Source: Lysobacterales bacterium
GTDB lineage: Bacteria; Pseudomonadota; Gammaproteobacteria; Xanthomonadales; BPKI01
Reading direction: 5' to 3'
Assembly (NCBI GenBank): GCA_026005055.1
Contig: BPKI01000001.1
Span: 992,001-1,056,000 of the forward strand
DNA length: 64,000 bases
Shown here piece by piece: positions 1 to 9,626 of this stretch (positions are counted from its first letter, which is position 1; the number at the start of each line of letters is the position of its first letter). The notes under the pieces were generated by a model that saw only the letters and a program-made list of their open reading frames with translations, was not told where the DNA came from and made no database searches. The translations under genes were made by a program, and so were the position numbers.

Positions 1-2
1 TG

Positions 3-1292
3 CTCAATGCCAAGCACCACGAGCGCGAGGCCCAGATCGTCGCCCAGGCCGGACGACCCGGCGCGGTGACGATCGCGACCAACATGGCCGGGCGCGGGAC
101 CGACATCGTGCTCGGCGGCAATCTCGAGGCGGAGATCGCGGCGCTCGGGCCCAATCCCGATCCGGCCGCGGTGGAGGCCCTGCGCCGTGACTGGCAGGAA
201 CGCCACGACCGGGTGGTCGCGGCGGGTGGTCTTCACATCATCGGCACCGAGCGGCACGAGTCGCGGCGCATCGACAATCAGCTGCGCGGTCGCGCCGGGC
301 GCCAGGGCGACCCAGGCTCGAGCCGTTTCTACCTCTCGCTCGAAGATCCGCTGATGCGCATCTTCGCGCCGGATTGGGTGGCGCGCTGGATGCAGATCTT
401 CGGCATGAAGGAGGACGAGGCGATCGAAGACCGGCTGGTGACGCGCCAGATCGAGCGCGCCCAGCGGAAGGTCGAGGCGCACAACTTCGACATCCGCAAG
501 CATTTGCTCGAGTACGACGACGTCGCCAACGATCAGCGCAAGGTGATTTATCAGCAGCGCAACGAGTTGCTGGAGGCGGAGTCCATCGCCGAGACCGTGC
601 AGCGTATCCGCGACGACGTCCTCGCCGAGGCGCTGGCTCAGTACATTCCGCCGAACTCCATCGACGAACAGTGGGATCTCGAAGGTGCGGAGCGGATGCT
701 GGCCGCCGATTTCGGGCTCGAATGCCCCCTCCGGAAGTGGGTCGAGGAAAACGAGTCGCTCTCCGCCGAAGACCTGGTGCGGCGGGTCCAGGAGGAGGCG
801 GATCGGATGTTCCGCGCCAAGGAGGAGCAGTACGGCAGCGAGCTGATGCGGGCGATCGAGAAGCACCTCATGCTCACGGTGCTCGACAGCCACTGGAAGG
901 ACCACCTCGCCCAGATGGACTATCTCAGGCAGGGCATCCACCTGCGCGGCTACGCCCAGAAGCAGCCGAAGCAGGAATTCAAGCGCGAGGCGTTCGAGAT
1001 GTTCAGCGCCCTGCTCGAGCGGATCAAGCGCGACTTCATCATGCTCCTCTCGCGGGTGCGGGTGCGAAGCGAGGAGGAGATCGCACAGATGGAAGCGGAG
1101 CAACGCCGGGCGCAGCAGCGCGCGCCGCTCGCCTTCCAGCATCAGGCGGTCGGCTTCGGCGGCGAGCCGGAGAGGGCCGAGGCTCCTAAGCCGCGCACGG
1201 TCGTTCGCAGCCAGCCGAAGGTGGGTCGCAATGAACCCTGCCCCTGTGGTTCGGGCAAGAAGTACAAGCATTGCTGCGGGAAGCTCGGCTGA
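3..1292 (+). CDS. secA: Preprotein translocase ATPase SecA (C-terminal part)
   Basis: Cytosolic and membrane-peripheral ATPase that drives Sec-dependent export through SecYEG. The reading frame is open from the left edge, so the N-terminal half lies outside the window; about 429 residues are present against roughly 900 in the family. Visible are the second nucleotide-binding region with [14 protein letters not shown] and the [11 protein letters not shown] motif, the helical scaffold region, and the C-terminal zinc finger [13 protein letters not shown] preceded by a variable linker. The Zn tail is the SecB and ribosome contact site in known SecA. It is followed 8 bases later by the Nudix gene, the secA-mutT order seen in E. 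coli and relatives. Confidence 0.97.
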   Translation, partial: LNAKHHEREAQIVAQAGRPGAVTIATNMAGRGTDIVLGGNLEAEIAALGPNPDPAAVEALRRDWQERHDRVVAAGGLHIIGTERHESRRIDNQLRGRAGRQGDPGSSRFYLSLEDPLMRIFAPDWVARWMQIFGMKEDEAIEDRLVTRQIERAQRKVEAHNFDIRKHLLEYDDVANDQRKVIYQQRNELLEAESIAETVQRIRDDVLAEALAQYIPPNSIDEQWDLEGAERMLAADFGLECPLRKWVEENESLSAEDLVRRVQEEADRMFRAKEEQYGSELMRAIEKHLMLTVLDSHWKDHLAQMDYLRQGIHLRGYAQKQPKQEFKREAFEMFSALLERIKRDFIMLLSRVRVRSEEEIAQMEAEQRRAQQRAPLAFQHQAVGFGGEPERAEAPKPRTVVRSQPKVGRNEPCPCGSGKKYKHCCGKLG

Positions 1293-1300
1293 GGGGGCTC

Positions 1301-2305
1301 ATGCGCGATGAGGAGGCGTCGATCCGGGTCGTCGCCGGGGTGTTGCGCGACGCCCACGGTCGAGTCCTGCTGGCGCAGCGGGGCGAGGGTCGTCACCTCG
1401 CGGGTCTGTGGGAATTTCCCGGGGGCAAGGTCGATCCCGGTGAGACGCCGCAGGCGGCGCTCGCGCGCGAACTCTTCGAGGAGATCGGCGTCCGGGTCCG
1501 CGCGACCCGCCCATTGATCGCGGTCGAGCACGCCTATCCGGGGCGGCGGGTGCGTCTTCAGGTCTATGAGGTTCTCGACTACGAGGGCGATCCCTTCGGC
1601 CGAGAGGGTCAATCCTTGCGTTGGCTCAGCCCCGAGGCGATGTCCGCGATCCCCATGCCGCCCGCGGACCGGCCGGTCGTCCAGGCGCTGAGGCTTCCGC
1701 CGCTTCTGGCGATCAGTCCCGAACCGAGCGATCGCGAGCGTTTCCTCACCGAGCTCGAGGCCACCCTCGCCTCCGGCATCCGCTTCGTCGAGCTTCGGGT
1801 GAAAGCGCTCGCGGCCGCTGCGCTGCGCGCGCTCGCGCGCGAGGCCTTGCCGCTCTGCCGGCGCCACGGCGCCTTGCTGCTGCTCAACGGTCCGCCGGAG
1901 TGGGCGCTGGAGCTCGGCCTCGATGGCGCCCATCTCAACCGCGAGCGGCTCTATGCGACGAGGCAGCGTCCGCTTCCGCATGGAGTCTGGCTCGGCGTGT
2001 CCTGCCATGACCGCGCCTCCCTTGAGCGTGCAGCGGAAATCGGTGCCGATTTCGCGGTGCTCTCGCCAGTGAAGCCGACGGCTTCGCATCCTGGAGCCAA
2101 GGCGCTTGGGTGGGAGGCTTTCGCCGCGATACGCGAGGGGGTGCCCCTGTCGGTGTATGCCCTCGGAGGACTCGACCCCACCGATCTCGAGCAGGCGCGT
2201 CGCTTCGGCGCCCAGGGCGTCGCTGGGATTTCCGCTTTCTGGAAGCGCGTCCGAGACGATCTCCAAGACGCGGCTTTTCATCCCTCGGCCGAGCGATCAC
2301 AATAG
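1301..2305 (+). CDS. Nudix hydrolase fused to a thiamine-phosphate-synthase-like domain
   Basis: Residues 1-130 form a MutT-type Nudix domain with a full Nudix box (GKVDPGE, then RELFEEIGV), expected to hydrolyse oxidised dNTPs such as 8-oxo-dGTP. Residues about 140-330 resemble ThiE/TenI, a TIM barrel ending in YALGGLDPTDLEQA and GAQGVAGI. The ATG at 1301 is chosen because GAGGGGG stands just before it; the open frame extends upstream only into secA. The fusion next to secA is known in gammaproteobacteria; what the ThiE-like half does is unclear, since it could be a real thiamine enzyme or a regulatory remnant. Confidence 0.92.
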   Translation: MRDEEASIRVVAGVLRDAHGRVLLAQRGEGRHLAGLWEFPGGKVDPGETPQAALARELFEEIGVRVRATRPLIAVEHAYPGRRVRLQVYEVLDYEGDPFGREGQSLRWLSPEAMSAIPMPPADRPVVQALRLPPLLAISPEPSDRERFLTELEATLASGIRFVELRVKALAAAALRALAREALPLCRRHGALLLLNGPPEWALELGLDGAHLNRERLYATRQRPLPHGVWLGVSCHDRASLERAAEIGADFAVLSPVKPTASHPGAKALGWEAFAAIREGVPLSVYALGGLDPTDLEQARRFGAQGVAGISAFWKRVRDDLQDAAFHPSAERSQ

Positions 2306-2362
2306 CCGGCCGCGCTCGCGCTGTCCCGTGCTTTCTGATTCGCCGCCGAGGATGCCTCGCCG

Positions 2363-3532
2363 ATGAACTTCCACGAGTATCAGGCCAAGCTCCTGTTCGA
2401 CCGCTACGGTATTCCGGTTCCTCGCGGCGAGGTCGCGGCCACGCCCGAGCAAGCCCAGGAGGTCGCCACGCGCCTGGGCGGAGATCGTTTCGTGGTGAAA
2501 GCGCAGATTCACGCCGGAGGCCGTGGCAAGGCCGGCGGGGTCAAGTTGGTGGATTCGCCCGCGGCGGCGCGCGATGCGGCTGCGGCGATGCTCGGCCGCA
2601 GGATGAGCACCTATCAGTCGGGCGGTCGGGCGCTTCCAGTCGAGCGAGTGCTGGTGGCCGAGGCCACCGCGATCGCTCGCGAGCTCTACCTCTCGCTGCT
2701 GCTCGACCGTGCGGAGAAGAAGCTTTGCTTCGTCGCCAGCGCCGAAGGCGGAATGGACATCGAGCAGGTCGCGGCGACGCGACCGGAGGCCATCCATCGA
2801 ATCAATGTCGATCCCGTCGCCGGCCTGATGCCCTACCAATGCCGACGCCTCGGTTTCGCCTTTGGCTTGTCCCTCGCGCAGATCCAGGCGCTCACCCGGA
2901 TCATGACCGGCATGCTCGCGCTGTTTCGCGATAAGGACCTCTCTCTGATCGAGCTCAATCCGCTCGCGATCGATGAGCAAGGGCGGCTGATCGCAGTGGA
3001 TGGCAAGATCACCGCCGACGACAACGCCCTTTTCCGCCAGCCGGACTTGGTGGCCATGCGCGATCCCGGGCAAGAGGATCCGATCGAGCTTCAGGCCAGC
3101 GAGCATCATCTCAACTACGTGAGCATGGAGGGCGACATCGCCTGCATGGTCAATGGCGCAGGACTCGCGATGGCCACGATGGACGTGATCAAGCTCGCCG
3201 GCGGCGAGCCGGCGAACTTCCTCGACGTGGGTGGCGGTACCAATGCCGAGCGGGTCGCCGCCGCGTTCAAGCTCATTCTCGCCAATCCGCGCGTCAAGGC
3301 GATCCTGGTCAACATCTTCGGCGGGATCGTCCGGTGCGATCTGATCGCCGAGGGCATCATCCGCGCGGTGCGCGAAGTGGGCTGTCACTTGCCCGTGGTG
3401 GTGCGGCTCGAGGGTACCCATGCCGAAGAGGGTCGGCGGATGCTCGCGGAATCGGGTTTGCGCCTCACGCCCGCGACCGATCTCGACGACGCCGCCCGTA
3501 AGGTGGTCGCACTCGCCCGCGCCACGTCTTGA
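2363..3532 (+). CDS. sucC: Succinyl-CoA synthetase beta subunit
   Basis: ADP-forming TCA-cycle enzyme subunit that binds nucleotide and Mg and forms the heterotetramer with SucD. It is 389 residues long, the normal family length. It begins [20 protein letters not shown], has the ATP-grasp segment around [16 protein letters not shown] (residues about 45-60), and the [13 protein letters not shown] and [10 protein letters not shown] motifs of the C-terminal CoA-ligase domain. The Shine-Dalgarno sequence is weak. sucD starts 12 bases after its stop and is clearly co-transcribed. The usual E1/E2 2-oxoglutarate dehydrogenase genes are not adjacent; instead nadE and pilSR follow, which recalls the sucCD-pil neighbourhood of Xanthomonadaceae. 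Confidence 0.97.
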   Translation: MNFHEYQAKLLFDRYGIPVPRGEVAATPEQAQEVATRLGGDRFVVKAQIHAGGRGKAGGVKLVDSPAAARDAAAAMLGRRMSTYQSGGRALPVERVLVAEATAIARELYLSLLLDRAEKKLCFVASAEGGMDIEQVAATRPEAIHRINVDPVAGLMPYQCRRLGFAFGLSLAQIQALTRIMTGMLALFRDKDLSLIELNPLAIDEQGRLIAVDGKITADDNALFRQPDLVAMRDPGQEDPIELQASEHHLNYVSMEGDIACMVNGAGLAMATMDVIKLAGGEPANFLDVGGGTNAERVAAAFKLILANPRVKAILVNIFGGIVRCDLIAEGIIRAVREVGCHLPVVVRLEGTHAEEGRRMLAESGLRLTPATDLDDAARKVVALARATS

Positions 3533-3537
3533 GGAGG
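3532..3537 (+). promoter_or_regulatory. Strong ribosome binding site that fixes the sucD start
   Basis: AGGAGG begins on the last base of the sucC stop codon. An in-frame ATG at 3539 would be one base away and too close. The GTG at 3545 sits 7 bases downstream and gives the conserved N-terminus [11 protein letters not shown], so GTG is the better start. This arrangement suggests translational coupling of the two subunits. Confidence 0.75.
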
Positions 3538-3544
3538 AATGCCG

Positions 3545-4423
3545 GTGAGCATCCTGATCGACCACAACACCCGCGTCATCTGCCAGGGCTTCACGGGCCA
3601 GCAGGGCACTTTCCATTCTCGTCAGGCGCTCGAATACGGAACCCGGCTGGTCGGCGGCGTCACGCCCGGAAAGGGCGGGAGCGTCCATCTCGGGCTGCCG
3701 GTCTTCGATACCGTCCATGATGCGGTGGCGGCGACCGGTGCCGATGCGAGCATGATCTTCGTGCCGCCGGCATTCGCAGCCGATGCCATTCTCGAGGCGG
3801 CGGATGCGGGTATCCGCGTCATCGTGTGTATCACCGAGGGCATCCCCGTGCTCGACATGCTGGCGGTGAAGCACACCCTCGTGACCCGCTATCCCGGCAT
3901 TCGCCTGATCGGCCCCAACTGTCCCGGCGTGATCACCCCCGGGGCGTGCAAGATCGGGATCATGCCGGGTCACATCCATGCGCCCGGCTGCGTGGGTATC
4001 GTCAGCCGCTCCGGAACCCTGACTTACGAAGCGGTCTATCAGACCACCCAGGCCGGCCTCGGTCAGAGCACTTGCGTGGGCATCGGTGGCGATCCGGTGC
4101 AGGGCATGAGCTTCGTGGACTGTCTCGAGCTGTTCGAGCAGGACCCGGCGACCGAAGCGGTCATCCTGGTCGGCGAGATCGGCGGGAGTGCCGAGGAGGA
4201 GGCTGCGGAGTTCATCCGTCTCCGAATGAGCAAGCCGGTGGTCGCCTACATCGCCGGCGCCACGGCGCCGCCCGGCAAGCGGATGGGACACGCAGGGGCC
4301 ATCGTCGCCGGCGGTAAGGGAACGGCCGCCGCAAAGTTCGCAGCGCTCGAAGCCGCCGGCGCGACCACCGTTCGCTCTCCCGCGGAGCTCGGGCGGGCGG
4401 TCAAAGCGCGGCTCGGCCGCTAA
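3545..4423 (+). CDS. sucD: Succinyl-CoA synthetase alpha subunit
   Basis: This subunit carries the CoA-binding Rossmann domain and the phosphorylated active-site histidine. 292 residues. Visible motifs are [18 protein letters not shown] near the N-terminus, [24 protein letters not shown], and the active-site region GRSSGTLTYE-like ([10 protein letters not shown]), ending [17 protein letters not shown], which contains the catalytic His. The start was set at GTG 3545 from the Shine-Dalgarno position and the conserved MSILID beginning. nadE begins 19 bases later. Confidence 0.96.
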   Translation: MSILIDHNTRVICQGFTGQQGTFHSRQALEYGTRLVGGVTPGKGGSVHLGLPVFDTVHDAVAATGADASMIFVPPAFAADAILEAADAGIRVIVCITEGIPVLDMLAVKHTLVTRYPGIRLIGPNCPGVITPGACKIGIMPGHIHAPGCVGIVSRSGTLTYEAVYQTTQAGLGQSTCVGIGGDPVQGMSFVDCLELFEQDPATEAVILVGEIGGSAEEEAAEFIRLRMSKPVVAYIAGATAPPGKRMGHAGAIVAGGKGTAAAKFAALEAAGATTVRSPAELGRAVKARLGR

Positions 4424-4442
4424 ACGCCCGAAACCGAGGGCC

Positions 4443-6074
4443 GTGCTCAGGATCGCGCTGGCCCAGAGCGATTTTCCGGTCGGCGATCCGCTCGCCAACG
4501 CCGAACGCGCGATCGAGTTGCTGCGCTGCGCCGGAAACGAAGGCGCCGGCCTCGTCCTCTTCCCCGAATTGGCGATCAGCGGCTACCTCGCGGAGGATCT
4601 TCTGCTCCGGCCCGATTACCTTGGGCTGTGCGAGGCGGCCCGCGAGCGGCTGTGCGAGGCCACCCGGGATGCTCCGGCGGCCTTGATCGGCGCTCCGGAA
4701 CGAGACGGGAGCCATTTGCGGAACCTCGCCCTCCTCTTCGCCGAAGGGCGCCAGTGCCTGCGCCACGCCAAACAGCGGTTGCCCAACTACGGCGTTTTCG
4801 ATGAGTGCCGCTACTTCGTGCCGGGCGATGCGGCACCCACGGTGGGGGAGTGGAAAGGGGTGCGGATCGGTCTGCTCGTCTGTGAGGATCTGTGGGCGGA
4901 AGAGCCGTTCGCGCGCCTGAGCGCCGAGGGCGCCGAGCTCGTGCTCGCGATCAATGCGTCCCCGTTCGAGCGCGAAAAAGCCATCGCCCGGGAAAGCCTC
5001 CTCTCGGGTCTTGCCGCCCGTCACGAAGCGGCGATCGCCTATGTCAATCTCGTGGGCGGTCAGGACGATCTCGTCTTCGATGGCGGCAGCTTGCTGGTCG
5101 ATGCCGGCGGGGTCGTCGCCGGCCGCGCTCCGGTGTTCGCCGAGGCCCTGCTCCATGCCGAATTCCATCCCGAGGCCCGGCGTTTCCGTCCCCTCTGGCC
5201 GGAGTCCCCGGCTCAGCCTCAGGAGGCGCTGCTCTACAAAGCCGCGGTGCGCGCGCTCGCCGATTACGCCCGAAAAAATGGCTTCCGCGGCGCTCTGCTC
5301 GGACTTTCCGGAGGGATCGATTCGGCGCTCGTGCTTGTGATGGCCTGTGATGCGCTCGGGGCGGAGAACGTCTGGGCAGTGAGCCTGCCCTCCCGTCATA
5401 CCTCGGCGCTCAGCCGTCGGCTCGCCGTCGAACAATGCCGTCGCCTCGGGGTCGAACTGCTCGAGTTTTCGATCGAACCGCCATTCGCCGGTTTTCTCGA
5501 AAGCCTCGCCGGACCGCTTTCGGGACGGCCTGCCGATGTGACCGAGGAGAATCTGCAGTCCCGCTGCCGAGGGACGATGCTGATGGCGCTGTCGAACCTC
5601 AGCGGTCGCTTGCTGCTCGCCACCGGCAACAAGAGCGAGTTCGCGGTCGGCTATGCCACGCTTTACGGCGATATGAGCGGCGGGTTCGCACCGCTCAAAG
5701 ACCTCTACAAGACCGAGGTCTATGCCCTCGCCCGATGGCGAAACGCGCGCAGCGAGGTCATTCCGGAGGAAGTGCTCGAGCGCCCCCCGACGGCGGAGCT
5801 GAGGCCGGGACAGCGCGACCAGGACACCTTGCCGCCCTATCCCGAGCTCGATGCGGTGCTTCGCGCCTTCATCGACGAGGATCGCAGTCCGGCGGAGATC
5901 GTGGCTGCGGGCATCGCTCCGGCGGAGACGGTTCGGCGGGTGGTGCGAATGGTGCTCGCGAGCGAGTACAAGCGGCGGCAGGCACCGCCCGGACCGAAGC
6001 TCGGGCGCCGCGCCTTCGGCCGCGAGCGGCGCTACCCGATCGCCAATGCCTGGCGGCCTTGGCGCGATTCTTGA
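4443..6074 (+). CDS. nadE: Glutamine-dependent NAD(+) synthetase
   Basis: Converts deamido-NAD to NAD using glutamine-derived ammonia and ATP. The 543-residue protein has two domains: an N-terminal nitrilase-type glutaminase with the E42-K110-C147 triad (FPELAISGYL, HAKQRL, LLVCEDLW) and a C-terminal NAD synthase with the P-loop LSGGIDSALVL (about 288-298) and the GNKSEFAVGY and GDMSGGFAPLKD motifs. The GTG start gives the usual LRIALAQ beginning. It follows sucD closely and precedes pilS by 43 bases. Confidence is high because both active sites are intact. Confidence 0.96.
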   Translation: MLRIALAQSDFPVGDPLANAERAIELLRCAGNEGAGLVLFPELAISGYLAEDLLLRPDYLGLCEAARERLCEATRDAPAALIGAPERDGSHLRNLALLFAEGRQCLRHAKQRLPNYGVFDECRYFVPGDAAPTVGEWKGVRIGLLVCEDLWAEEPFARLSAEGAELVLAINASPFEREKAIARESLLSGLAARHEAAIAYVNLVGGQDDLVFDGGSLLVDAGGVVAGRAPVFAEALLHAEFHPEARRFRPLWPESPAQPQEALLYKAAVRALADYARKNGFRGALLGLSGGIDSALVLVMACDALGAENVWAVSLPSRHTSALSRRLAVEQCRRLGVELLEFSIEPPFAGFLESLAGPLSGRPADVTEENLQSRCRGTMLMALSNLSGRLLLATGNKSEFAVGYATLYGDMSGGFAPLKDLYKTEVYALARWRNARSEVIPEEVLERPPTAELRPGQRDQDTLPPYPELDAVLRAFIDEDRSPAEIVAAGIAPAETVRRVVRMVLASEYKRRQAPPGPKLGRRAFGRERRYPIANAWRPWRDS

Positions 6075-6117
6075 GCGCGGGAGAGCCGCTCTTGGGATCG
6101 CGCTCGGCTATGAAGCG

Positions 6118-7725
6118 ATGAACCCCGGGAATGGATCGGGTCTCGATGCGCTCGCGGGGCGACTGCGCCGAGAGCACTACTTCTATGCCCTCTGGAGGCT
6201 CCTGCTCGCGGTCTTGCTGATCGCCTTGGCCTTCAGTCCGTTGCTCGCGGATCCGGTGGTGCCGAGGCGGAGCCTGCTGTTTCAGATTTCCGCCTTGCTC
6301 TATCTCGCGCTTGCGCTGTTCGGCCTCTGGCTGTCGCGGCGTGCGGCGGAACCTCACCGCGGGGCGGTGATCATCGCGGTGCTGAGCGATGTGGCCGCGG
6401 CCGTGCTCGCCCAGCACGTCGTGCCTTCGGCCGCCAACGGCATCGCCTTCCTGCTCCTGGTCAGCGTGGGAGCCGGCGCGGTCTTGCTACCGCCTCGGAT
6501 CGCCTTGAGCCTGGCGGCCGCCGCGGCGGTGGCGCTGTTGCTGGAGCCGCTTCTGTGGAGCGATGGTCTGCAGGCGGAACGCAGTCTGTTCGAGGCCATC
6601 CTCCTCGGGGTGGCCTACGTCGGTTTGGCCGCGCTCGCCTACCTGCTCGCCGAGCGGCTGCGTCAGAGCCAAGCGCTCGCCGAACGCCGAGGCGAGGAGG
6701 CCGCCTCGCTGGCGCAGCTCAACGAACTGATCATCCGGAGGATGAGGACGGGCGTGGTGGCGGTCGATGGAGCCGAGCGGATCGTGCTCGCCAATGCCGT
6801 GGCGCGTCGTCTGCTCGGCCCGGAACGGCCGGATGGCGCGGAGCAGCGCTTGATGGACTGGTCTTCCGATCTCGCCCGCCTCTTCCGGCGCTGGCGCGCC
6901 GGGGGAGGAGAGGACGGCGCGACCGTGGTCTCGCCGAAGGGAACGAACGTCGCGGTGCATTTCAGCGCGGTCAATCCCGAGCGCGGACTCTATGCCATCT
7001 TTCTCGAGGATCAGAGCCAGCTCGCGAGGCGGGCGCAGGAACTGACGCTGAGCTCCCTCGGTCGGCTGTCGGCGGGAATCGCACACGAAATCCGCAATCC
7101 GCTCGCGGCGATCAGCCATGCTGCCCAGTTGATCGCGGAATCGCCGAGCCTGAGCGAGGGGGACCGGGCGCTGCTGGCCGTCGTGCTCAGTCAGAGCCAA
7201 CGCATGAACGGCATCGTCGAGAGCGTGCTCCAGCTCGCGCGGCGGGGTCCTGCCGAACTGAGGGATCTCGAGCTCGTCCGTTTCGGACGCGAGCTGGTGG
7301 AGGAGTACGAGAGCCTTTACGACCTCGCCGGCGATGAGCTCAAGTTTCACGCGCCGGACCGGGAGCTCGTGGTGCGCGCCGATCCCGGTCATTTGCGGCA
7401 GGTGATCTGGAATCTACTCGACAACGCGCGACGCCACGGACGGCGCCCGGGCGAGCCGGCGAGGGTCAGCGTCAGCGTTCGCGAGGACGAGACCGGCTGC
7501 CCGGTGCTCGAGGTGCGCGATCGCGGGCCAGGCATCCCCCCTCAGATCGCCGCCCGCATCTTCGAGCCCTTCTTCACCACGAGCGAGTTCGGCACGGGGC
7601 TTGGCTTGTACATCGCCTCCGAGTTGTGTGCGGCCAGCGGAGCAGAACTCTCTCACGTGCCCGTCGCGGCGGGTGGAAGCTGCTTTCGGATTCGTTTCGC
7701 CCGTCGAAAGCCGCTTTCGGACTGA
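6118..7725 (+). CDS. pilS: PilS-type sensor histidine kinase
   Basis: Membrane sensor of a two-component pair that in Pseudomonas and Xanthomonas controls type IV pilin transcription. From the ATG at 6118 the protein has 535 residues. About six hydrophobic segments lie within residues 20-180, followed by a PAS-like linker (205-305), a HisKA domain with H323 in GIAHEIRNPLAAISHAAQLI, and an HATPase domain with NLLDNARRHG, DRGPGIP and GTGLGLYIASELC. The open frame runs back into nadE, but that part overlaps a sure gene and lacks homology. pilR follows 102 bases later. No pilA, pilB or pilC lies in the window. Confidence 0.9.
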   Translation: MNPGNGSGLDALAGRLRREHYFYALWRLLLAVLLIALAFSPLLADPVVPRRSLLFQISALLYLALALFGLWLSRRAAEPHRGAVIIAVLSDVAAAVLAQHVVPSAANGIAFLLLVSVGAGAVLLPPRIALSLAAAAAVALLLEPLLWSDGLQAERSLFEAILLGVAYVGLAALAYLLAERLRQSQALAERRGEEAASLAQLNELIIRRMRTGVVAVDGAERIVLANAVARRLLGPERPDGAEQRLMDWSSDLARLFRRWRAGGGEDGATVVSPKGTNVAVHFSAVNPERGLYAIFLEDQSQLARRAQELTLSSLGRLSAGIAHEIRNPLAAISHAAQLIAESPSLSEGDRALLAVVLSQSQRMNGIVESVLQLARRGPAELRDLELVRFGRELVEEYESLYDLAGDELKFHAPDRELVVRADPGHLRQVIWNLLDNARRHGRRPGEPARVSVSVREDETGCPVLEVRDRGPGIPPQIAARIFEPFFTTSEFGTGLGLYIASELCAASGAELSHVPVAAGGSCFRIRFARRKPLSD

Positions 7726-7827
7726 AGCGAGGATGGCGAGTGGCGAAGGGCCTACAATGAGCCGGGCCGTGCGCGACGCCTGCGATCGCGAACGGGCGCT
7801 GCCACGGCCTGGGAGGGTCCACCATCG

Positions 7828-9210
7828 ATGAGCGCTCCAGTTGCCTTGATCGTCGATGACGAACGCGATATCCGCGAACTCATCGCGCTCACACTCAACC
7901 GAATGGACATCGCTGCCGATACCGCCGCCACTCTCGGCGAGGCGAAGGCCAAGCTCGCCTCGCGCCGCTATGACCTCTGCTTCACCGACATGAGGCTGCC
8001 CGATGGCAGCGGTCAGGAGCTGATCGTCCACATCGCCGAGAATCATCCCGACTTGCCGGTGGCGATGATCACCGCCTACGGCAACGTCGAGGCCGCCGTG
8101 GCCGCGCTCAAGGCCGGGGCCTTCGATTTCGTCAGCAAGCCCGTCGATCTGGCGGCGCTGCGGCGGATGGTGGAAACGGCGCTCAAGCTCTCCGCCGAGC
8201 GCCGGGCGGTCGCGAATCTCGCTGCCGAGCGTCTCCAGGGCGAGTCACTGGCCATCCGCCAGGTGCGCGAGACCATCGCGAAGCTGGCGCGTAGCCAGGC
8301 GCCCGTCCACATTACTGGCGAATCGGGCACCGGCAAGGAGCTGGCCGCCCGCCTCATCCACGAGCAGGGTCCACGGGCCGCCGGCCCCTTCGTGCCGGTC
8401 AATTGCGGTGCGATCCCGCCCGAGCTCATGGAAAGCGAGTTCTTCGGGCATCGCAAGGGCAGTTTCACGGGCGCCCACAGCGACAAGATCGGTCTGTTCC
8501 AGGCCGCTGATGGTGGCACTCTCTTCCTTGATGAGATCGCCGAGCTCCCGGTCCACATGCAGGTCAAGCTCTTGCGCGCGATCCAGGAGCGCAAGGTCCG
8601 GCCCGTCGGCGCGCAGAACGAGGTGCCCGTCGACGTTCGCATCCTTTCGGCCACCCACAAGGACCTCGCGGCGCTGGTGGCCCAAGGCGTCTTCCGTCAC
8701 GACCTTTACTACCGGATCAATGTGATCGAACTACGGATGCCGGCGCTTCGGGAGCGCCGGGAGGACATCCCGCTACTTGCTCGCCACATTCTGGCGCGAG
8801 TGGCGCACCAGCACGGGATCGCGACCCCGGAACTCACCGGACACGCCATCGTGGCGCTGCAGCACTACGCTTTTCCTGGAAACGTGCGCGAGCTTGAGAA
8901 CATCTTGGAGCGGGCGGTGGCATTGTGCGATGGCAAGCGGATCACCGCCGAGGATCTCAGGCTCACTTACACCGCCGTTCCGCTCGCTCCTCCCGCCACC
9001 GGGACGCCGGTGCGTGCGCCCGGTGAGGGCTCCTCAATAGCATTCCACCCTGGGGAGCAGCCGCTCGAGGACTACGTCGAGCGGATCGAGCGCGAGGCGA
9101 TCCTCAAGGCGCTAGAGGAATGCCGCTACAACAAGACCAAAGCGGCGGCGAAGCTGGGTATCACCTTCCGAGCGCTGCGTTACCGGCTCAAGAAGCTCGG
9201 CATCGAATGA
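7828..9210 (+). CDS. pilR: NtrC-family response regulator PilR
   Basis: Sigma-54-dependent activator, partner of PilS. The 460 residues contain a receiver domain with phospho-acceptor D54 (DLCFTDMRLPDGSG), an AAA+ domain with Walker A GESGTGKE (about 164-171), the sigma-54-contacting GSFTGA loop (211-216) and GNVRELENI, then a C-terminal Fis-type helix-turn-helix (RYNKTKAAAKLGITFRALRY). GGGAGGGTCCACC precedes the ATG. The receiver, AAA and HTH parts are all intact, so it should need RpoN. Its usual target, the pilA promoter, is not in the window. Confidence 0.93.
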   Translation: MSAPVALIVDDERDIRELIALTLNRMDIAADTAATLGEAKAKLASRRYDLCFTDMRLPDGSGQELIVHIAENHPDLPVAMITAYGNVEAAVAALKAGAFDFVSKPVDLAALRRMVETALKLSAERRAVANLAAERLQGESLAIRQVRETIAKLARSQAPVHITGESGTGKELAARLIHEQGPRAAGPFVPVNCGAIPPELMESEFFGHRKGSFTGAHSDKIGLFQAADGGTLFLDEIAELPVHMQVKLLRAIQERKVRPVGAQNEVPVDVRILSATHKDLAALVAQGVFRHDLYYRINVIELRMPALRERREDIPLLARHILARVAHQHGIATPELTGHAIVALQHYAFPGNVRELENILERAVALCDGKRITAEDLRLTYTAVPLAPPATGTPVRAPGEGSSIAFHPGEQPLEDYVERIEREAILKALEECRYNKTKAAAKLGITFRALRYRLKKLGIE

Positions 9211-9556
9211 GGCCTCCTCCGCATCGGCCCGACGCCGCGCCCTTCGCATTCGAGCACGTGATTGATGGACTTTGGAGCGAGCGGATGAGGCGTGAACGCG
9301 GAGGTCCCGGAGAGCGGGCCTGGCGGCCTGGTTTCCATGCTCGCCGTCGGGGCGGCTGCGCGTGGTTCCGGCGCACCGGGGATCGGATCTGAGGCCTGCC
9401 ACCCTCCTTCGCGCGGCGCGGCTCGCCTCGCGCTATCGCGGAGATTAATGCATTGCTGGATTCGGGCTGGAATGTGGTGCGCGGGGAGATTCCGGACGCG
9501 AGGCGCGCAAGTGCGGAGAGCGCTCCGAGCCTGGGCCGAGGCGATTCTGCGCCAGC

Positions 9557-9573
9557 TCTTTCGAAGCGAAAGA
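9557..9573. repeat. Small perfect hairpin TCTTTCG-N3-CGAAAGA
   Basis: A 7-bp perfect inverted repeat with a 3-base loop, directly abutting the larger hairpin at 9574-9603. On the minus strand it lies just beyond the terminator stem of the subtilase gene and supplies its T-rich tail (TTCTTTCG). Confidence 0.5.
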
Positions 9574-9603
9574 ATGGGGCGGGAGGAAAGGTTCCCGCCC
9601 CAT
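9574..9603 (-). terminator. Rho-independent-like terminator of the subtilase gene
   Basis: The perfect 11-bp stem ATGGGGCGGGA/TCCCGCCCCAT has an 8-base loop and lies 23 bases past the stop of the minus-strand protease. Read on the minus strand the stem is followed by TCTTTCG, a short and imperfect T tract. It may also serve the convergent pilR transcript from the other side, though there is no T run in that direction. Confidence 0.6.
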
Positions 9604-9626
9604 CCCGAGCCGATGGAAAGGGCCTC

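Larger units (their letters stand above)
9211..9626. other. Intergenic region between pilR and the subtilase
   Basis: A stretch of 416 bases without a convincing gene. Short open frames on both strands have Arg/Ser-rich shadow-like translations. The only clear structure is the pair of hairpins at 9557-9603 near the 3' end of the convergent subtilase gene. Confidence 0.6.

Noticed and set aside
2297-4498. Open frame of 733 codons on the minus strand opposite sucC and sucD
   Set aside because: It lies antisense to two certain genes, its translation is His/Arg/Asp-rich without motif, and such long shadow frames are usual in very GC-rich DNA.
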